From NCBI RefSeq assembly GCF_013389595.1, contig NZ_CP058306.1, forward strand, positions 620,001 through 684,000: DNA of 64,000 nucleotides. The letters are read 5' to 3'. The notes beneath the pieces were generated by a model, which saw only the letters and a program-made list of their open reading frames with translations, made no database searches and was not told the origin of the DNA. Origin of the DNA: Flavobacterium sp. I3-2. Its GTDB lineage: Bacteria > Bacteroidota > Bacteroidia > Flavobacteriales > Flavobacteriaceae. Below are positions 51,347-60,348 of this stretch, piece after piece (positions within the stretch are counted from its first letter, which is position 1; the number at the start of each line of letters is the position of its first letter). A program made the translations under genes and the position numbers.

Positions 51347-52198
51347 ATGAATTATTACATAATTATTCCAGCTTACAACGAAGAAAAATTTATCGAAGTT
51401 ACGTTGCAATCCATTTTGAATCAGACTTTACTTCCCAAAAAAGTAATCGTAGTTAATGATAATTCAACCGATAAAACATCTGAAATTATTTCTGAATTTG
51501 AATCAAAATATGGAATTTTCAAACAAGTTTTAAAAGTCTCAGAAAACATTCATTTACCAGGAAGTAAAGTAATTCAGGCATTTGAAAAAGGTTTAGAAGT
51601 TTTGGATGATGATTATGATTTTATTGTAAAGCTTGATGCCGATTTGATTTTACCAAATAACTATTTTGAAGAAATCGCAAAAACATTTCAATCTGATAAT
51701 AAAATTGGAATGGTTGGCGGATTTGCTTATATCGAAAAAAACAACGAATGGATTTTAGAAAACTTAACCGATAAAGACCATATTCGAGGAGCATTTAAGG
51801 CTTACCGAAAAGATTGTTTTAAACAAATTGGTGGTCTAAAAACTGCAATGGGTTGGGATACGGTCGATGAACTTTTATGTAGATTTTACGGTTGGAAAAT
51901 AAAAACAATTGCTGAACTAAAGGTTAAACATTTAAAACCAACTGGCGCTAATTACAATAAAACTGCACGTTACAAACAAGGTGAAGCTTTTTATACGTTA
52001 GGATACGGATTTACAATAACCGCAATTGCAGGTTTAAAATTAGCTTTGCGTAAAAAGAAACCTTTGTTATTTATCGATTACATCAACGGTTTTAGAAAAG
52101 CAAAAAAAGAAAACAAACCTTTATTGGTAACCACAGAACAAGCAAAATTCATCAGAAATTACCGTTGGAAAAAAATTAAAGAAAAAGTCTTTGGTTAG
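51347..52198 (+). CDS. Family 2 glycosyltransferase
   Basis: A 283-residue GT2 enzyme with a GT-A fold: the N-terminal IIIPAYNEEKFIE (about residues 5-17), the nucleotide-binding NDNSTDKT (about 39-46), the DxD-like motif KLDADLIL (about 97-104) and the later Trp-Asp of AMGWDTVDEL. It transfers a sugar from a nucleotide donor to a lipid or polysaccharide acceptor on the cytoplasmic face. Operon with the methyltransferase gene; near the flippase and MlaE/F genes, consistent with envelope building. Confidence 0.9.
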   Translation: MNYYIIIPAYNEEKFIEVTLQSILNQTLLPKKVIVVNDNSTDKTSEIISEFESKYGIFKQVLKVSENIHLPGSKVIQAFEKGLEVLDDDYDFIVKLDADLILPNNYFEEIAKTFQSDNKIGMVGGFAYIEKNNEWILENLTDKDHIRGAFKAYRKDCFKQIGGLKTAMGWDTVDELLCRFYGWKIKTIAELKVKHLKPTGANYNKTARYKQGEAFYTLGYGFTITAIAGLKLALRKKKPLLFIDYINGFRKAKKENKPLLVTTEQAKFIRNYRWKKIKEKVFG

Positions 52199-52262
52199 TT
52201 TTTGGTTTAATAAACAAGAAACTCATTTGAAATTGGTAAATTAGCGAAATATTTTATTCCGT

Positions 52263-53003
52263 ATGATAAACATGTTAAAAAGTATAGGTAAATACTTCAT
52301 AATGTTGGCTGATATGTTCAAGAGTCCAACAAAATGGAGAATTATGAAAACATTAATTTTCAAAGAAATAGATGAACTTATCATCGGGTCTTTAGGAATT
52401 GTTTGTTTTCTATCGTTCTTCATTGGTGCCGTTGTTACCATACAAACCGCTTTAAACTTAAACAATCCGCTTATTCCCAAATATTTAATTGGTTTTACAG
52501 CAAGACAATCTATTATTTTAGAGTTCTCGCCTACTTTTATTTCCATAATTATGGCCGGAAGAATGGGTTCTTATATCACTTCAAGTATTGGAACCATGCG
52601 TGTAACTGAGCAAATTGACGCACTTGAAGTAATGGGAATTAATTCATTGAACTACTTAGTTTTCCCTAAATTAATTGCTTCAATAACTTATCCGTTCATT
52701 ATTGCAATTAGTATGTTTATTGGAATTTTTGGAGGATACATTGCTGGTGTTTTTGCAGGATATTTATCAAGTGAAGAATTTATTTATGGTTTACAAGATT
52801 CTTTTACACCATATCATATCGTTTATGCTTTTATTAAAACAGCTGTATTTGGATTTTTATTAGCAACCATTCCATCTTATTTTGGATATTATATGCAAGG
52901 TGGTGCACTTGAAGTAGGTAAAGCAAGTACAAAATCATTCGTTTGGACGAGTGTTGCCATCATTTTAGTGAACTATATATTAACTCAAATTTTATTAAGC
53001 TAA
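52263..53003 (+). CDS. mlaE: MlaE-type phospholipid transporter permease
   Basis: A 246-residue ABC permease of the MlaE family with about five to six membrane helices. The hallmark IIMAGRMGSYITSSIGTMRV and TEQIDALEVMGINSLNYLV (about residues 96-135) are conserved. With MlaF it moves phospholipids between the membranes, preserving outer-membrane asymmetry. The stop overlaps the mlaF start by one base (TAATG at 53001-53005), showing tight coupling. No MlaD-type substrate-binding gene follows here; it may be elsewhere. Confidence 0.93.
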   Translation: MINMLKSIGKYFIMLADMFKSPTKWRIMKTLIFKEIDELIIGSLGIVCFLSFFIGAVVTIQTALNLNNPLIPKYLIGFTARQSIILEFSPTFISIIMAGRMGSYITSSIGTMRVTEQIDALEVMGINSLNYLVFPKLIASITYPFIIAISMFIGIFGGYIAGVFAGYLSSEEFIYGLQDSFTPYHIVYAFIKTAVFGFLLATIPSYFGYYMQGGALEVGKASTKSFVWTSVAIILVNYILTQILLS

Positions 53004-53770
53004 TGATTGAGGTAAAAGATATTAGAAAATCGTTTGACGGAAAAGAAGTTTTAAAAGGAATTTCTACTGTTTACGAAAAAGGAAAAACCAACTTAATCAT
53101 TGGGCAATCAGGTTCGGGAAAAACCGTAATGCTGAAAACACTTTTAGGAGTTCACACACCAAATAGTGGTCAAATTTTATTTGACGGTCAAGATTACGCT
53201 ACGTTAGATATAATGCAAAAACGTGAAATCAGAACACAAATTGGAATGGTTTTTCAAGGTTCAGCTTTGTTTGATTCGATGAATGTGGAAGAAAATATTG
53301 CGTTTCCTTTAAAAATGTTCACTCAAAAAACAGACAAAGAAATCAAAGAACGCGCTCAAGAAGTTATTGAACGTGTGAATTTAAAAGATGCAAATTTAAA
53401 AATGCCATCTGAAATTTCTGGAGGAATGCAAAAGCGTGTTGCTATTGCTCGTGCTATTGTAAATAATCCGAAATATTTATTTTGTGATGAACCAAACTCA
53501 GGATTAGACCCAAAAACATCAATTGTAATTGATGAATTAATTCAAGAAATCACACACGAATATCAAATGACGACCGTAATTAACACACACGATATGAACT
53601 CGGTTTTACAAATTGGAGAACATATTGTTTTCTTAAAAGACGGAAAATTAGCTTGGACTGGAACTAATAAAGAAATTATGCACACAGAAAATCCAGATAT
53701 TATTGACTTTGTATATTCATCAGACTTATTAAAAGAGATTCGTAATTTCCACAATAAGAATAAAGTATAA
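53003..53770 (+). CDS. mlaF: MlaF-type ABC transporter ATP-binding protein
   Basis: A 255-residue ABC ATPase: Walker A GQSGSGKT (residues 34-41), Q-loop VFQGSALFDS (about 84-93), signature SGGMQKR, Walker B YLFCDEPNSGLDP and the switch His in TVINTHDMNS. It powers MlaE. A longer frame opens at 52943, but ATG 53003, overlapping the mlaE stop, gives the standard N-terminus. The operon ends at a palindromic terminator. Confidence 0.95.
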   Translation: MIEVKDIRKSFDGKEVLKGISTVYEKGKTNLIIGQSGSGKTVMLKTLLGVHTPNSGQILFDGQDYATLDIMQKREIRTQIGMVFQGSALFDSMNVEENIAFPLKMFTQKTDKEIKERAQEVIERVNLKDANLKMPSEISGGMQKRVAIARAIVNNPKYLFCDEPNSGLDPKTSIVIDELIQEITHEYQMTTVINTHDMNSVLQIGEHIVFLKDGKLAWTGTNKEIMHTENPDIIDFVYSSDLLKEIRNFHNKNKV

Positions 53771-53776
53771 AACAAG

Positions 53777-53804
53777 AAACGCTTCGATATCGAAGCGTTT
53801 TTTA
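53777..53804. terminator. Perfect palindromic terminator after mlaF
   Basis: AAACGCTTCGAT and ATCGAAGCGTTT form a 24-base perfect palindrome centred on GATATC, with a T-run on the plus side. It lies between convergent mlaF and manC. Confidence 0.85.
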
Positions 53805-53819
53805 TTTTATAAATAGATT

Positions 53820-54881
53820 TTACTTTGCGTTTATCTTAGCAACAATCTGCTTAATATCTTGTTCTTTCTTTTTCGGATAAATCAATAAAACATCGTCTTC
53901 ATCTACAATGATGTAATCATTTAAACCATCGATAACCACTTTTTTTCCGGCGTTGGTTCTGATGATATTATTCGAAGCATTTTCAATAACTATCGTAGCA
54001 TTTACAACTGCATTTTCATTGGTATCTTTCGGTAACTTATCATAAAGTGAACCCCAAGTTCCTAAATCATTCCAATCAAAAGTTGCAGGCAAAACAAATA
54101 CGTTTTGAGCATTTTCCATTACCGCATAATCAATCGAAATATTATCCGATTTACCGTAATTATCAGCCACAAAATCAGCTTCATCTTCTGTATTTAATTT
54201 ATCAAAACCATCGTTAAATAAATGATACATTGCTGGCTGAAATTTCTCAAAAGCATTTAAAATCGACGAAACACTCCAAATAAAAATTCCTGAATTCCAT
54301 AAGAAATTTCTACTCTGAATGAATTTTTTAGCGGTAACATAATCTGGTTTTTCACGGAATTGCACCACTTTTTTAACCTGACGCGAATCTAACTTATCAA
54401 ACTCGATATAACCGTAACCGGTATTTGGAAATGTTGGTAAAATACCTAAAGTCATCAACACATTATCATGCTCACAAATGTCAAACGAACGTTGTAAGTT
54501 AGCTACAAATTGTACCTCATCTTCAATCCAATGGTCAGACGGCGCAACAATCATCAACGCATTCGGATTCATTTTTTTAATTTTCATCGATGCATATAAA
54601 ATACAAGGAGCCGTGTTTCGCATTTCTGGTTCTAAAACAATTTGCTCGCTATTAATCATCGGCAATTGTTCTTGAACTATTTCAGCATATTTATCGTTGG
54701 TTAAAATCAATATATTTTCTTTTGGAATCAATTGACTCAAACGTGTAAATGTTTTTTGTATCAAAGTTTCTCCCGTTCCTAACATATCGTGAAATTGTTT
54801 AGGAAACTCAGGTGTACTTACTGGCCAAAAGCGTGAACCTACACCGCCTGCCATTATAATTGCGTAATAATTTTCGTTCAT
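53820..54881 (-). CDS. manC: Mannose-1-phosphate guanylyltransferase
   Basis: A 353-residue nucleotidyltransferase that makes GDP-mannose from mannose-1-phosphate and GTP. The N-terminal signature MAGGVGSRFWPVS (about residues 10-22) and the sugar-binding FPKQF follow the family; the central FREKPDYVTAKKFI and FDWNDLGTWGSL blocks also match. The C-terminal isomerase domain of bifunctional forms is absent. It lies last in a tight minus-strand group with a SprT-like gene (4 bases apart). It supplies GDP-mannose or GDP-sugars for surface polysaccharides. Confidence 0.92.
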   Translation of the reverse strand: MNENYYAIIMAGGVGSRFWPVSTPEFPKQFHDMLGTGETLIQKTFTRLSQLIPKENILILTNDKYAEIVQEQLPMINSEQIVLEPEMRNTAPCILYASMKIKKMNPNALMIVAPSDHWIEDEVQFVANLQRSFDICEHDNVLMTLGILPTFPNTGYGYIEFDKLDSRQVKKVVQFREKPDYVTAKKFIQSRNFLWNSGIFIWSVSSILNAFEKFQPAMYHLFNDGFDKLNTEDEADFVADNYGKSDNISIDYAVMENAQNVFVLPATFDWNDLGTWGSLYDKLPKDTNENAVVNATIVIENASNNIIRTNAGKKVVIDGLNDYIIVDEDDVLLIYPKKKEQDIKQIVAKINAK

Positions 54882-54885
54882 TAGA

Positions 54886-55488
54886 TTAACTAATTTTCAG
54901 CAGCTCAACTTCTGCATTAGGTTTAAACAAATAAGTTTTTCCGGTTTTTACTTCCATACATTCAAAAAGTTTTACACGTAAATGACCTTTCTTAAAAACT
55001 CTTCCAGACGGAATTCTAAAAAAACATCCCAAAGGTAAGTCATTTATAAAATAGTTTTCGTTAGGAGCATCATAACGTTTTAAAGCCATCGAAAGCATCG
55101 CATCGGTGTCACTACTTGCTGTAGGATTTCGGAAATGTTTAGCGATTAAAGGTAAAACTTCATTCGGAAAAATATTCGGATTTATAAACGGAATCATCAA
55201 TAATTGAAACGAATGTTTCCATTCTATTCCGTGCGGTTTGATGTTTCGACCGTATTTTTTAAAAGCTACTAAATGAGCAATTTCGTGTATTAAGGTAATT
55301 AAAAAACGGTATTTATTTAAATTTGAATTTACTGTAATCGCATGTGAACCATCGGGATTTTTACGATAATCTCCATGACGAGTTACGCGTTCATTAACCA
55401 CTTTTAAATGAACTTGATTATTTTTTATCAATTCAAAAACTGGCACGACCGCATGTTCGGGTAAATATTTTTGTAAAACCGTTTGCAA
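54886..55488 (-). CDS. SprT-like zinc metalloprotease-domain protein
   Basis: A 200-residue SprT-like protein. The zinc-binding HEIAHLVAFKKYG (about residues 68-80; HExxH) is followed by a third His in PHGIEWKHSF (about 87-96). The C-terminal part has strands typical of SprT relatives, but without a clear four-Cys zinc ribbon. Related eukaryotic SPRTN proteins clear DNA-protein crosslinks; the bacterial role is unsettled. Located between manC and an SDR gene, with gaps of 4 and 2 bases, so probably cotranscribed. Confidence 0.85.
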   Translation of the reverse strand: MQTVLQKYLPEHAVVPVFELIKNNQVHLKVVNERVTRHGDYRKNPDGSHAITVNSNLNKYRFLITLIHEIAHLVAFKKYGRNIKPHGIEWKHSFQLLMIPFINPNIFPNEVLPLIAKHFRNPTASSDTDAMLSMALKRYDAPNENYFINDLPLGCFFRIPSGRVFKKGHLRVKLFECMEVKTGKTYLFKPNAEVELLKIS

Positions 55489-55490
55489 AT

Positions 55491-56168
55491 TTATGGTGTT
55501 GATGATGATACTTCTAAAACTTTTCCGTTGAAATATTTATTCCCGTTCAATGCAAAATCAGCAATATAATTTGCCATACCTTCCGGATTAATTGGTGCTT
55601 GATAACCAGGAAAAGCTTCTTGTAACATTTCAGTTTGCACGGCTCCTAAAGCCAAAACATTAAAAGCTACACCTTGCACTTTATATTCTTCGGCCAAGAG
55701 CTCAGAAAGCGTAATTACAGCTCCTTTACTTGAACTATAAGCTGCTAATCCAGGGAATTTTAAACTTCCTTGAATACCGCCCATACTACTAATAGTAACC
55801 ACATGGCTTCCGTTTGGCATAAAAGGTAAAACGGTACGATTTAAAGCTGCTACGCCAAAAACATTAACTTTGTAAACGTATTCAAATTCTTCTGAAGAAA
55901 TCTCTGCAAATGGTTTATTTACGATAGCCCCCGCATTGTGAATTAGAATATCAATTTTTTTGAAATTGATTTGAATTTCATTTTTTACTTTTTCTAAATC
56001 TGACGCTTTAGATAAGTCAGCAGAAATATAAGTTACATTTGATAATAAACTTAATTCATCTGCAATTTTTCTTGAAACTGCTAAAATACGATTTCCTTCG
56101 TGTGCTAATTTTTTAACCAATTCCAATCCAATACCTCGGCTAGTCCCGGTTATCAATATATTTTTCAT
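55491..56168 (-). CDS. Short-chain dehydrogenase/reductase
   Basis: A 225-residue classical SDR. NAD(P) binding TGTSRGIGLELV (about residues 7-18), NAG motif IHNAGAIV (about 76-83), catalytic Ser in VTISSMGG and Tyr-x3-Lys in YSSSKGA (about 145-151). Shorter than the usual 240-250 residues. Substrate unknown. It overlaps the M28 peptidase gene by 4 bases and precedes the SprT-like gene by 2, so the four minus-strand genes are an operon. Confidence 0.92.
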   Translation of the reverse strand: MKNILITGTSRGIGLELVKKLAHEGNRILAVSRKIADELSLLSNVTYISADLSKASDLEKVKNEIQINFKKIDILIHNAGAIVNKPFAEISSEEFEYVYKVNVFGVAALNRTVLPFMPNGSHVVTISSMGGIQGSLKFPGLAAYSSSKGAVITLSELLAEEYKVQGVAFNVLALGAVQTEMLQEAFPGYQAPINPEGMANYIADFALNGNKYFNGKVLEVSSSTP

Positions 56169-57106
56169 TCTTCGTTTAATTTTATTTCTTGCGATGTTGC
56201 ATTAACCATCTTGGTAACAATTGGTAATAATTTATTTGACAATTCGGTCATGTGCTTGGTATCCATAACTTCAAATTCATCCTTTACATGATGATAATAT
56301 TTAAAATTATCAAAATCGAACGTACAAATGGTTTGCGAAGGTACGTTAAACTCCGTGTAAAATGGAAAATTGTCAGACGCCATAAACAAACGATATTGGA
56401 ATTCTTGAGGTAAATATCCTACGAAATTACTTCCTGCATATTCGTTCATTTTCTGAGCCATATTCGATTTCTTAAAACCAGTAATAAAAACTTCGTAATC
56501 TTTATTCATCGGAACTCCTAACATTTCGAAATTCAACATCAAATACAAATTAAAGTTCTCTTTTTTTAATTTTTCAGCTAATGAATAAGCGCCAAGTAAA
56601 CCTTTTTCTTCGGCAGAGAAATAAACAACCAAAATACTACGTTTGTTCGATTTAGTTTCTGCAAAGTATTTAGCAACTTCAGATACCATCGTAGTTCCAG
56701 AAGCATTATCGTTTGCACCATTTGCAATATCATCTCCATCAACAGCAGCGATTCTACCAATATGGTCGTAATGTGCACCAAGAATAACAAATTCGTTTTT
56801 TAATTCTGAGTCATTTCCTTCAATCAAACCAACTACATTATAGGCTACAGGTTTAAAGTTTGATAAGGTATCAAAGTAGGTTTTAAAATAAGGCTTTATT
56901 CCAACTTCTTTAAACTGATTTTCCAGATAATTAGCAGCTAATTCAATTCCTTTTGAGCCAGAATCACGTCCTTCTAATTCGTCTGAAGTTAAATATTTTA
57001 AAGTTTTGATTATATTTTCTTCTTTAATTTGATACGTTTGATTAGTTTGCGCAAACGAACTCAATCCAACTAAAGCAAGTAAAAACACTAAAGATATATT
57101 TTTCAT
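56165..57106 (-). CDS. Secreted M28-family metallopeptidase
   Basis: A 313-residue exported M28 aminopeptidase-type enzyme. Signal peptide (MKNISLVFLL start, ending SSFAQ at about 20). Zinc ligands: HYDHIGR (112-118), ANDNASGT (131-138), the Glu-Glu of SAEEKGLLGA (about 164-173), and later Asp and His. Cleaves N-terminal residues of peptides outside the cytoplasm. ATG 57106 is chosen because the longer frame starts inside the upstream terminator. First gene of the M28-SDR-SprT-manC group. Confidence 0.92.
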   Translation of the reverse strand: MKNISLVFLLALVGLSSFAQTNQTYQIKEENIIKTLKYLTSDELEGRDSGSKGIELAANYLENQFKEVGIKPYFKTYFDTLSNFKPVAYNVVGLIEGNDSELKNEFVILGAHYDHIGRIAAVDGDDIANGANDNASGTTMVSEVAKYFAETKSNKRSILVVYFSAEEKGLLGAYSLAEKLKKENFNLYLMLNFEMLGVPMNKDYEVFITGFKKSNMAQKMNEYAGSNFVGYLPQEFQYRLFMASDNFPFYTEFNVPSQTICTFDFDNFKYYHHVKDEFEVMDTKHMTELSNKLLPIVTKMVNATSQEIKLNEE

Positions 57107-57134
57107 AATTGCATGATTTGAAAACAAAAATACA

Positions 57135-57171
57135 AAAAAAAGCCCGTCTTGAAGTAACAAAACGGGCTTTT
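57135..57171 (-). terminator. Hairpin terminator after the PDH E2 gene
   Basis: On the minus strand AAAAGCCCGT and ACGGGCTTTT form a 10-bp stem followed by a T-run, between the E2 gene and the M28 gene. Confidence 0.82.
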
Positions 57172-57193
57172 GAGATTTATTCAAAAATATTGA

Positions 57194-58795
57194 CTAAGCC
57201 AGCATGGTAACTGGATTTTCAATAAAATGTTTCAATGTTTGTAAGAATTCTGCCCCTGTAGCACCATCAACCGTTCTGTGGTCGCAAGCTAAAGTAACTT
57301 TCATTGTATTACCTACAACAATTTGTCCGTTTTTAACTACTGGTTTTTCGATAATAGCACCAACAGATAAAATAGCAGAATTTGGTTGGTTGATGATTGA
57401 AGTAAACTCTTCAATTCCGAACATCCCTAAGTTAGAAACCGTAAATGTTGAACCTTCCATTTCTTTAGGTTGTAATTTTTTATTACGTGCTTTTCCTGCT
57501 AAATCTTTAATTGATGTACCAATTTGAGATAAACTCAACAAATCTGTATGATTAACCACAGGAACTACTAATCCGTCTTCAACAGCAACTGCAACACCAA
57601 CATTCACATGATGATTAATAATTGTAGCTTCTTCAGTCCAAGATGAATTTACTTGTGGATGTTTTTTCAATGCCATTGCACATGCTTTCACAACCATATC
57701 ATTGAAAGACACTTTCGTTTCTGGCAACGAATTAATTAACTTACGAGATTCCATAGCGTTATCCATGTTAATTTCGATAGTTAAATAATAATGCGGCGCT
57801 GTGAATTTAGATTCAGCTAAACGACGCGCAATTGTTTTACGCATTTGAGAGTTCTTGATTGCTTCAGCGTTCATTTCTCCAGCAGGAACAAATGTTTGAA
57901 CCGTAGCTTTTGGAGCAGAAACAGTTGTAGCAACTGCTGCTTGTGGTGTAAAGTTTTCCACATCGCTTTTTACGATACGTCCGTTTTCACCAGAACCCGC
58001 AACTTTAGAAATATCAATTCCTTTATCTTGTGCAATTTTTTTAGCCAAAGGCGAAGCTAAAACTCTACCGTTTGCATTAGAAACAACTTGAGTTGTAACT
58101 TCTTTAACTTCAGATTTAATTTCTTGTTTTGGAGCTTCGACAGTTTTAGAAACTTCAGGAGCTTTTCCGCCGTTAGCAACAATAGCAGAAACATCAGTTC
58201 CTTCTGGACCTAAAATTGCTAAAACACTATCAACTGGTGCTGTTTGTCCTTCTTGAATTCCGATATACAACAAAGTTCCTTCGTTAAACGACTCGAACTC
58301 CATAGTAGCTTTATCCGTTTCAATTTCAGCAAGAATATCACCTTCAGAAATTTTATCTCCAACTTTTTTCAACCAAGTTGCAACTGTTCCTTCCGTCATC
58401 GTATCACTTAAACGAGGCATAGTTACTACTTTTACACCAGCAGGTATTTCAGTAGTTTTAGCTTCTGCTTTTACTTCTTGAACTGGAGCAGAAGTTTCCA
58501 CATTTTTTTCAGCAACCGGAGCAGAAGCACCATTTAATAAAGCTGAAATATCTTCACCTTCATTACCAATAATAGCCAATACGCTATCAACTGGAGCTGT
58601 TTCACCTTCGTGGATTCCAATATGTAATAAAACACCGTTATGAAATGATTCAAATTCCATCGTCGCTTTATCCGTTTCAATTTCTGCTAAAATATCTCCT
58701 TCAGAAATTTTATCTCCAACTTTTTTAAGCCAAGTTGCAACGGTACCTTCAGTCATGGTATCGCTTAAACGTGGCATTGTAATAATTTCTGCCAT
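57194..58795 (-). CDS. Pyruvate dehydrogenase E2, dihydrolipoamide acetyltransferase
   Basis: A 533-residue E2 with two tandem lipoyl domains (lipoyl lysines in ETDKATMEF at about residues 43 and 162). They are joined by Ala/Pro/Val-rich linkers to a peripheral-subunit-binding domain (about 245-280) and a catalytic core (about 305-533). The catalytic core ends with the CDHRTVDGATGA active site (His at about 506, Asp at about 510). It transfers acetyl groups to CoA in the PDH complex. It follows pdhA by 3 bases. The two lipoyl domains are almost identical over about 50 residues, a sign of internal duplication. Confidence 0.95.
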   Translation of the reverse strand: MAEIITMPRLSDTMTEGTVATWLKKVGDKISEGDILAEIETDKATMEFESFHNGVLLHIGIHEGETAPVDSVLAIIGNEGEDISALLNGASAPVAEKNVETSAPVQEVKAEAKTTEIPAGVKVVTMPRLSDTMTEGTVATWLKKVGDKISEGDILAEIETDKATMEFESFNEGTLLYIGIQEGQTAPVDSVLAILGPEGTDVSAIVANGGKAPEVSKTVEAPKQEIKSEVKEVTTQVVSNANGRVLASPLAKKIAQDKGIDISKVAGSGENGRIVKSDVENFTPQAAVATTVSAPKATVQTFVPAGEMNAEAIKNSQMRKTIARRLAESKFTAPHYYLTIEINMDNAMESRKLINSLPETKVSFNDMVVKACAMALKKHPQVNSSWTEEATIINHHVNVGVAVAVEDGLVVPVVNHTDLLSLSQIGTSIKDLAGKARNKKLQPKEMEGSTFTVSNLGMFGIEEFTSIINQPNSAILSVGAIIEKPVVKNGQIVVGNTMKVTLACDHRTVDGATGAEFLQTLKHFIENPVTMLA

Positions 58796-58798
58796 TTT

Positions 58799-59797
58799 TT
58801 ATAATTTATGAGGTATAAATGGATAATTTTCTTGGTCGTAAACCACATCGTACATAACATTTAATTCTGGATATGGAGAATCTTCTGCAAAACGCTCACA
58901 TTCCGAAACTAAATCTTTCACACGTTGGTCAATAACTTCAATCTCTTCGTCAGTTGCCCAGTTATTTTCTTTGATTACATCTAATACTTGTGTAATCGGG
59001 TCGATTTTTTTGTATTCTTCAACCTCTTCTTTTGTACGATAATGTTGCGCGTCAGACATTGAATGCCCGCGGTAACGGTACGTTTTCATTTCTAAGAAAG
59101 TTGGTCCTTCTCCACGACGTGCTCTTTCCATTGCATCGAACATCGCTTCAGCAACTTTCACAGGATTCATCGCATCAACAGCAAATGAAGGCATTTCGTA
59201 TCCTAGACCTAATTTCCAAACATCAGAATGATTCGCTGTTCTTTCTACAGAAGTTCCCATTGCGTACCCGTTATTTTCACAGATAAAAACAACTGGTAAT
59301 TTCCATAACATCGCCATATTAAAAGCTTCGTGTAATGAACCTTGACGAGCAGCTCCATCTCCAAAATAAGTTAATGAAACTCCGCCTGTACCTTTATATT
59401 GTTCTGCGAAAGCCATTCCAGCTCCAACAGGAATTTGTGCACCTACAATTCCGTGACCACCGTAAAAACCATGTTCTTTAGAAAAGATATGCATAGAACC
59501 TCCTAAACCTTGAGAAGTTCCGGTTGCTTTACCTAAAAGTTCAGCCATTACACGTCTAGGATCAACTCCCATTCCGATTGGTTGCACGTGATTACGGTAA
59601 GCTGTAATCATTTTATCTTTAGACAAGTCCATTGCATGTAATGCACCAGCAAGGATCGCTTCTTGTCCATTATATAAGTGTAAAAATCCTCTTACTTTTT
59701 GTTGAATATATAAAGCAGCAAGTTTATCTTCAAACTTTCTCCAAAATTGCATGTCTTCATACCATTTTAGATATACTTCTTTTGTAATTTCTTTCAT
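58799..59797 (-). CDS. pdhA: Pyruvate dehydrogenase E1 component alpha subunit
   Basis: A 332-residue E1alpha. The thiamine diphosphate motif runs from GDGAARQGS to VVFICENN (about residues 146-176), with the active-site loop TYRYRGHSMSDAQHYRT after it (about 238-255). It decarboxylates pyruvate with E1beta, which is not in this operon, a common separation in Bacteroidota. First gene of the pdhA-E2 operon with a -7 element TATTTTTG upstream. Confidence 0.96.
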   Translation of the reverse strand: MKEITKEVYLKWYEDMQFWRKFEDKLAALYIQQKVRGFLHLYNGQEAILAGALHAMDLSKDKMITAYRNHVQPIGMGVDPRRVMAELLGKATGTSQGLGGSMHIFSKEHGFYGGHGIVGAQIPVGAGMAFAEQYKGTGGVSLTYFGDGAARQGSLHEAFNMAMLWKLPVVFICENNGYAMGTSVERTANHSDVWKLGLGYEMPSFAVDAMNPVKVAEAMFDAMERARRGEGPTFLEMKTYRYRGHSMSDAQHYRTKEEVEEYKKIDPITQVLDVIKENNWATDEEIEVIDQRVKDLVSECERFAEDSPYPELNVMYDVVYDQENYPFIPHKL

Positions 59798-60080
59798 AAA
59801 ATATGCTTTATAGTTAAGCTAGGCTAAATTCATTAATAGTGTAAACGCAAAAATAAGACTTAGAATGTAGAATATAAAATATTTAAACCAATTTTTATCA
59901 GATAAACAATTTATTAACTCTAAATTCAAAACTAATCAAGTATTCTAAAAGTTTTGGATATTTAAACCAACAAAAAAAACACTAATTTGTTTTAGTTTTA
60001 TAATTTTCATTAACTTTCAAAAATACGTAATTAAAAAACAAAAAAGCTGATCAATTAAAAAATATTATTTTAGGGATAAA
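59798..60080. other. Intergenic region upstream of pdhA
   Basis: AT-rich, no coding frame. A pdhA -7 element is present at 59848-59855; the rest, towards the tRNA terminator, shows nothing recognisable. Confidence 0.5.
59848..59855 (-). promoter_or_regulatory. -7 element upstream of pdhA
   Basis: TATTTTTG on the minus strand matches TAnnTTTG, about 50 bases before the pdhA ATG. No -33 TTTG at usual spacing. Confidence 0.5.
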
Positions 60081-60081
60081 T

Positions 60082-60110
60082 AAAAAAACCTCTCCATTTC
60101 TGAAGAGGTT
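60082..60110 (-). terminator. Terminator after tRNA-Leu
   Basis: AACCTCT and AGAGGTT form a 7-bp stem around a 10-base loop, followed on the minus strand by a T-run, just after the tRNA 3' end. Confidence 0.7.
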
Positions 60111-60116
60111 TTGAAG

Positions 60117-60198
60117 TGCGGGTAAAAGGACTCGAACCTTCACACCTTGCGGCACCAGATCCTAAGTCTGGCGTGTCTACCAATTTCACCATACCCGC
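60117..60198 (-). tRNA. tRNA-Leu(UAG)
   Basis: An 82-base tRNA: acceptor stem GCGGGTA paired with TACCCGC, D-arm GGTGAAATTGGTAGACACG, anticodon loop CTTAGGA with anticodon TAG, and long variable arm TGCCGCAAGGTG, typical of class II tRNAs; T-arm GGTTCGAGTCC and discriminator A. CCA is not encoded. A -7 element lies 57 bases upstream. Confidence 0.96.
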
Positions 60199-60254
60199 TT
60201 ATGGCTTAGAAACATTGACTTCACAAAAGCTACCGTTGTTTCTTTAAGACGTTG

Positions 60255-60284
60255 CAAATATACGAATGGTTTTTTATCCTGCAA
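60255..60284 (-). promoter_or_regulatory. Promoter of tRNA-Leu
   Basis: On the minus strand TTG (60282-60284), a 19-base spacer and TATATTTG (60255-60262) fit the Bacteroidota promoter. Confidence 0.65.
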
Positions 60285-60309
60285 GAAAAAATATTATTTT
60301 TTTTATAAT

Positions 60310-60317
60310 TATATTTG
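60310..60317 (+). promoter_or_regulatory. -7 element of the M20 dipeptidase gene
   Basis: TATATTTG matches TAnnTTTG, 31 bases before the ATG at 60349; back to back with the tRNA promoter. Confidence 0.55.
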
Positions 60318-60348
60318 TAAAACTTAACCTTTCATACAAAATCAAACC

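Noticed and set aside
52943..53002. N-terminal extension of MlaF from 52943
   Set aside because: It overlaps the end of mlaE out of frame; ATG 53003 overlapping the mlaE stop is the standard arrangement.
57107..57184. N-terminal extension of the M28 peptidase from 57184
   Set aside because: The extension is encoded by the E2 gene terminator hairpin, and the ATG at 57106 begins a normal signal peptide.
59798..60080. Possible riboswitch or attenuator in front of pdhA
   Set aside because: Only short AT-rich sequence without stable stems besides the tRNA terminator; nothing supports a regulatory RNA.
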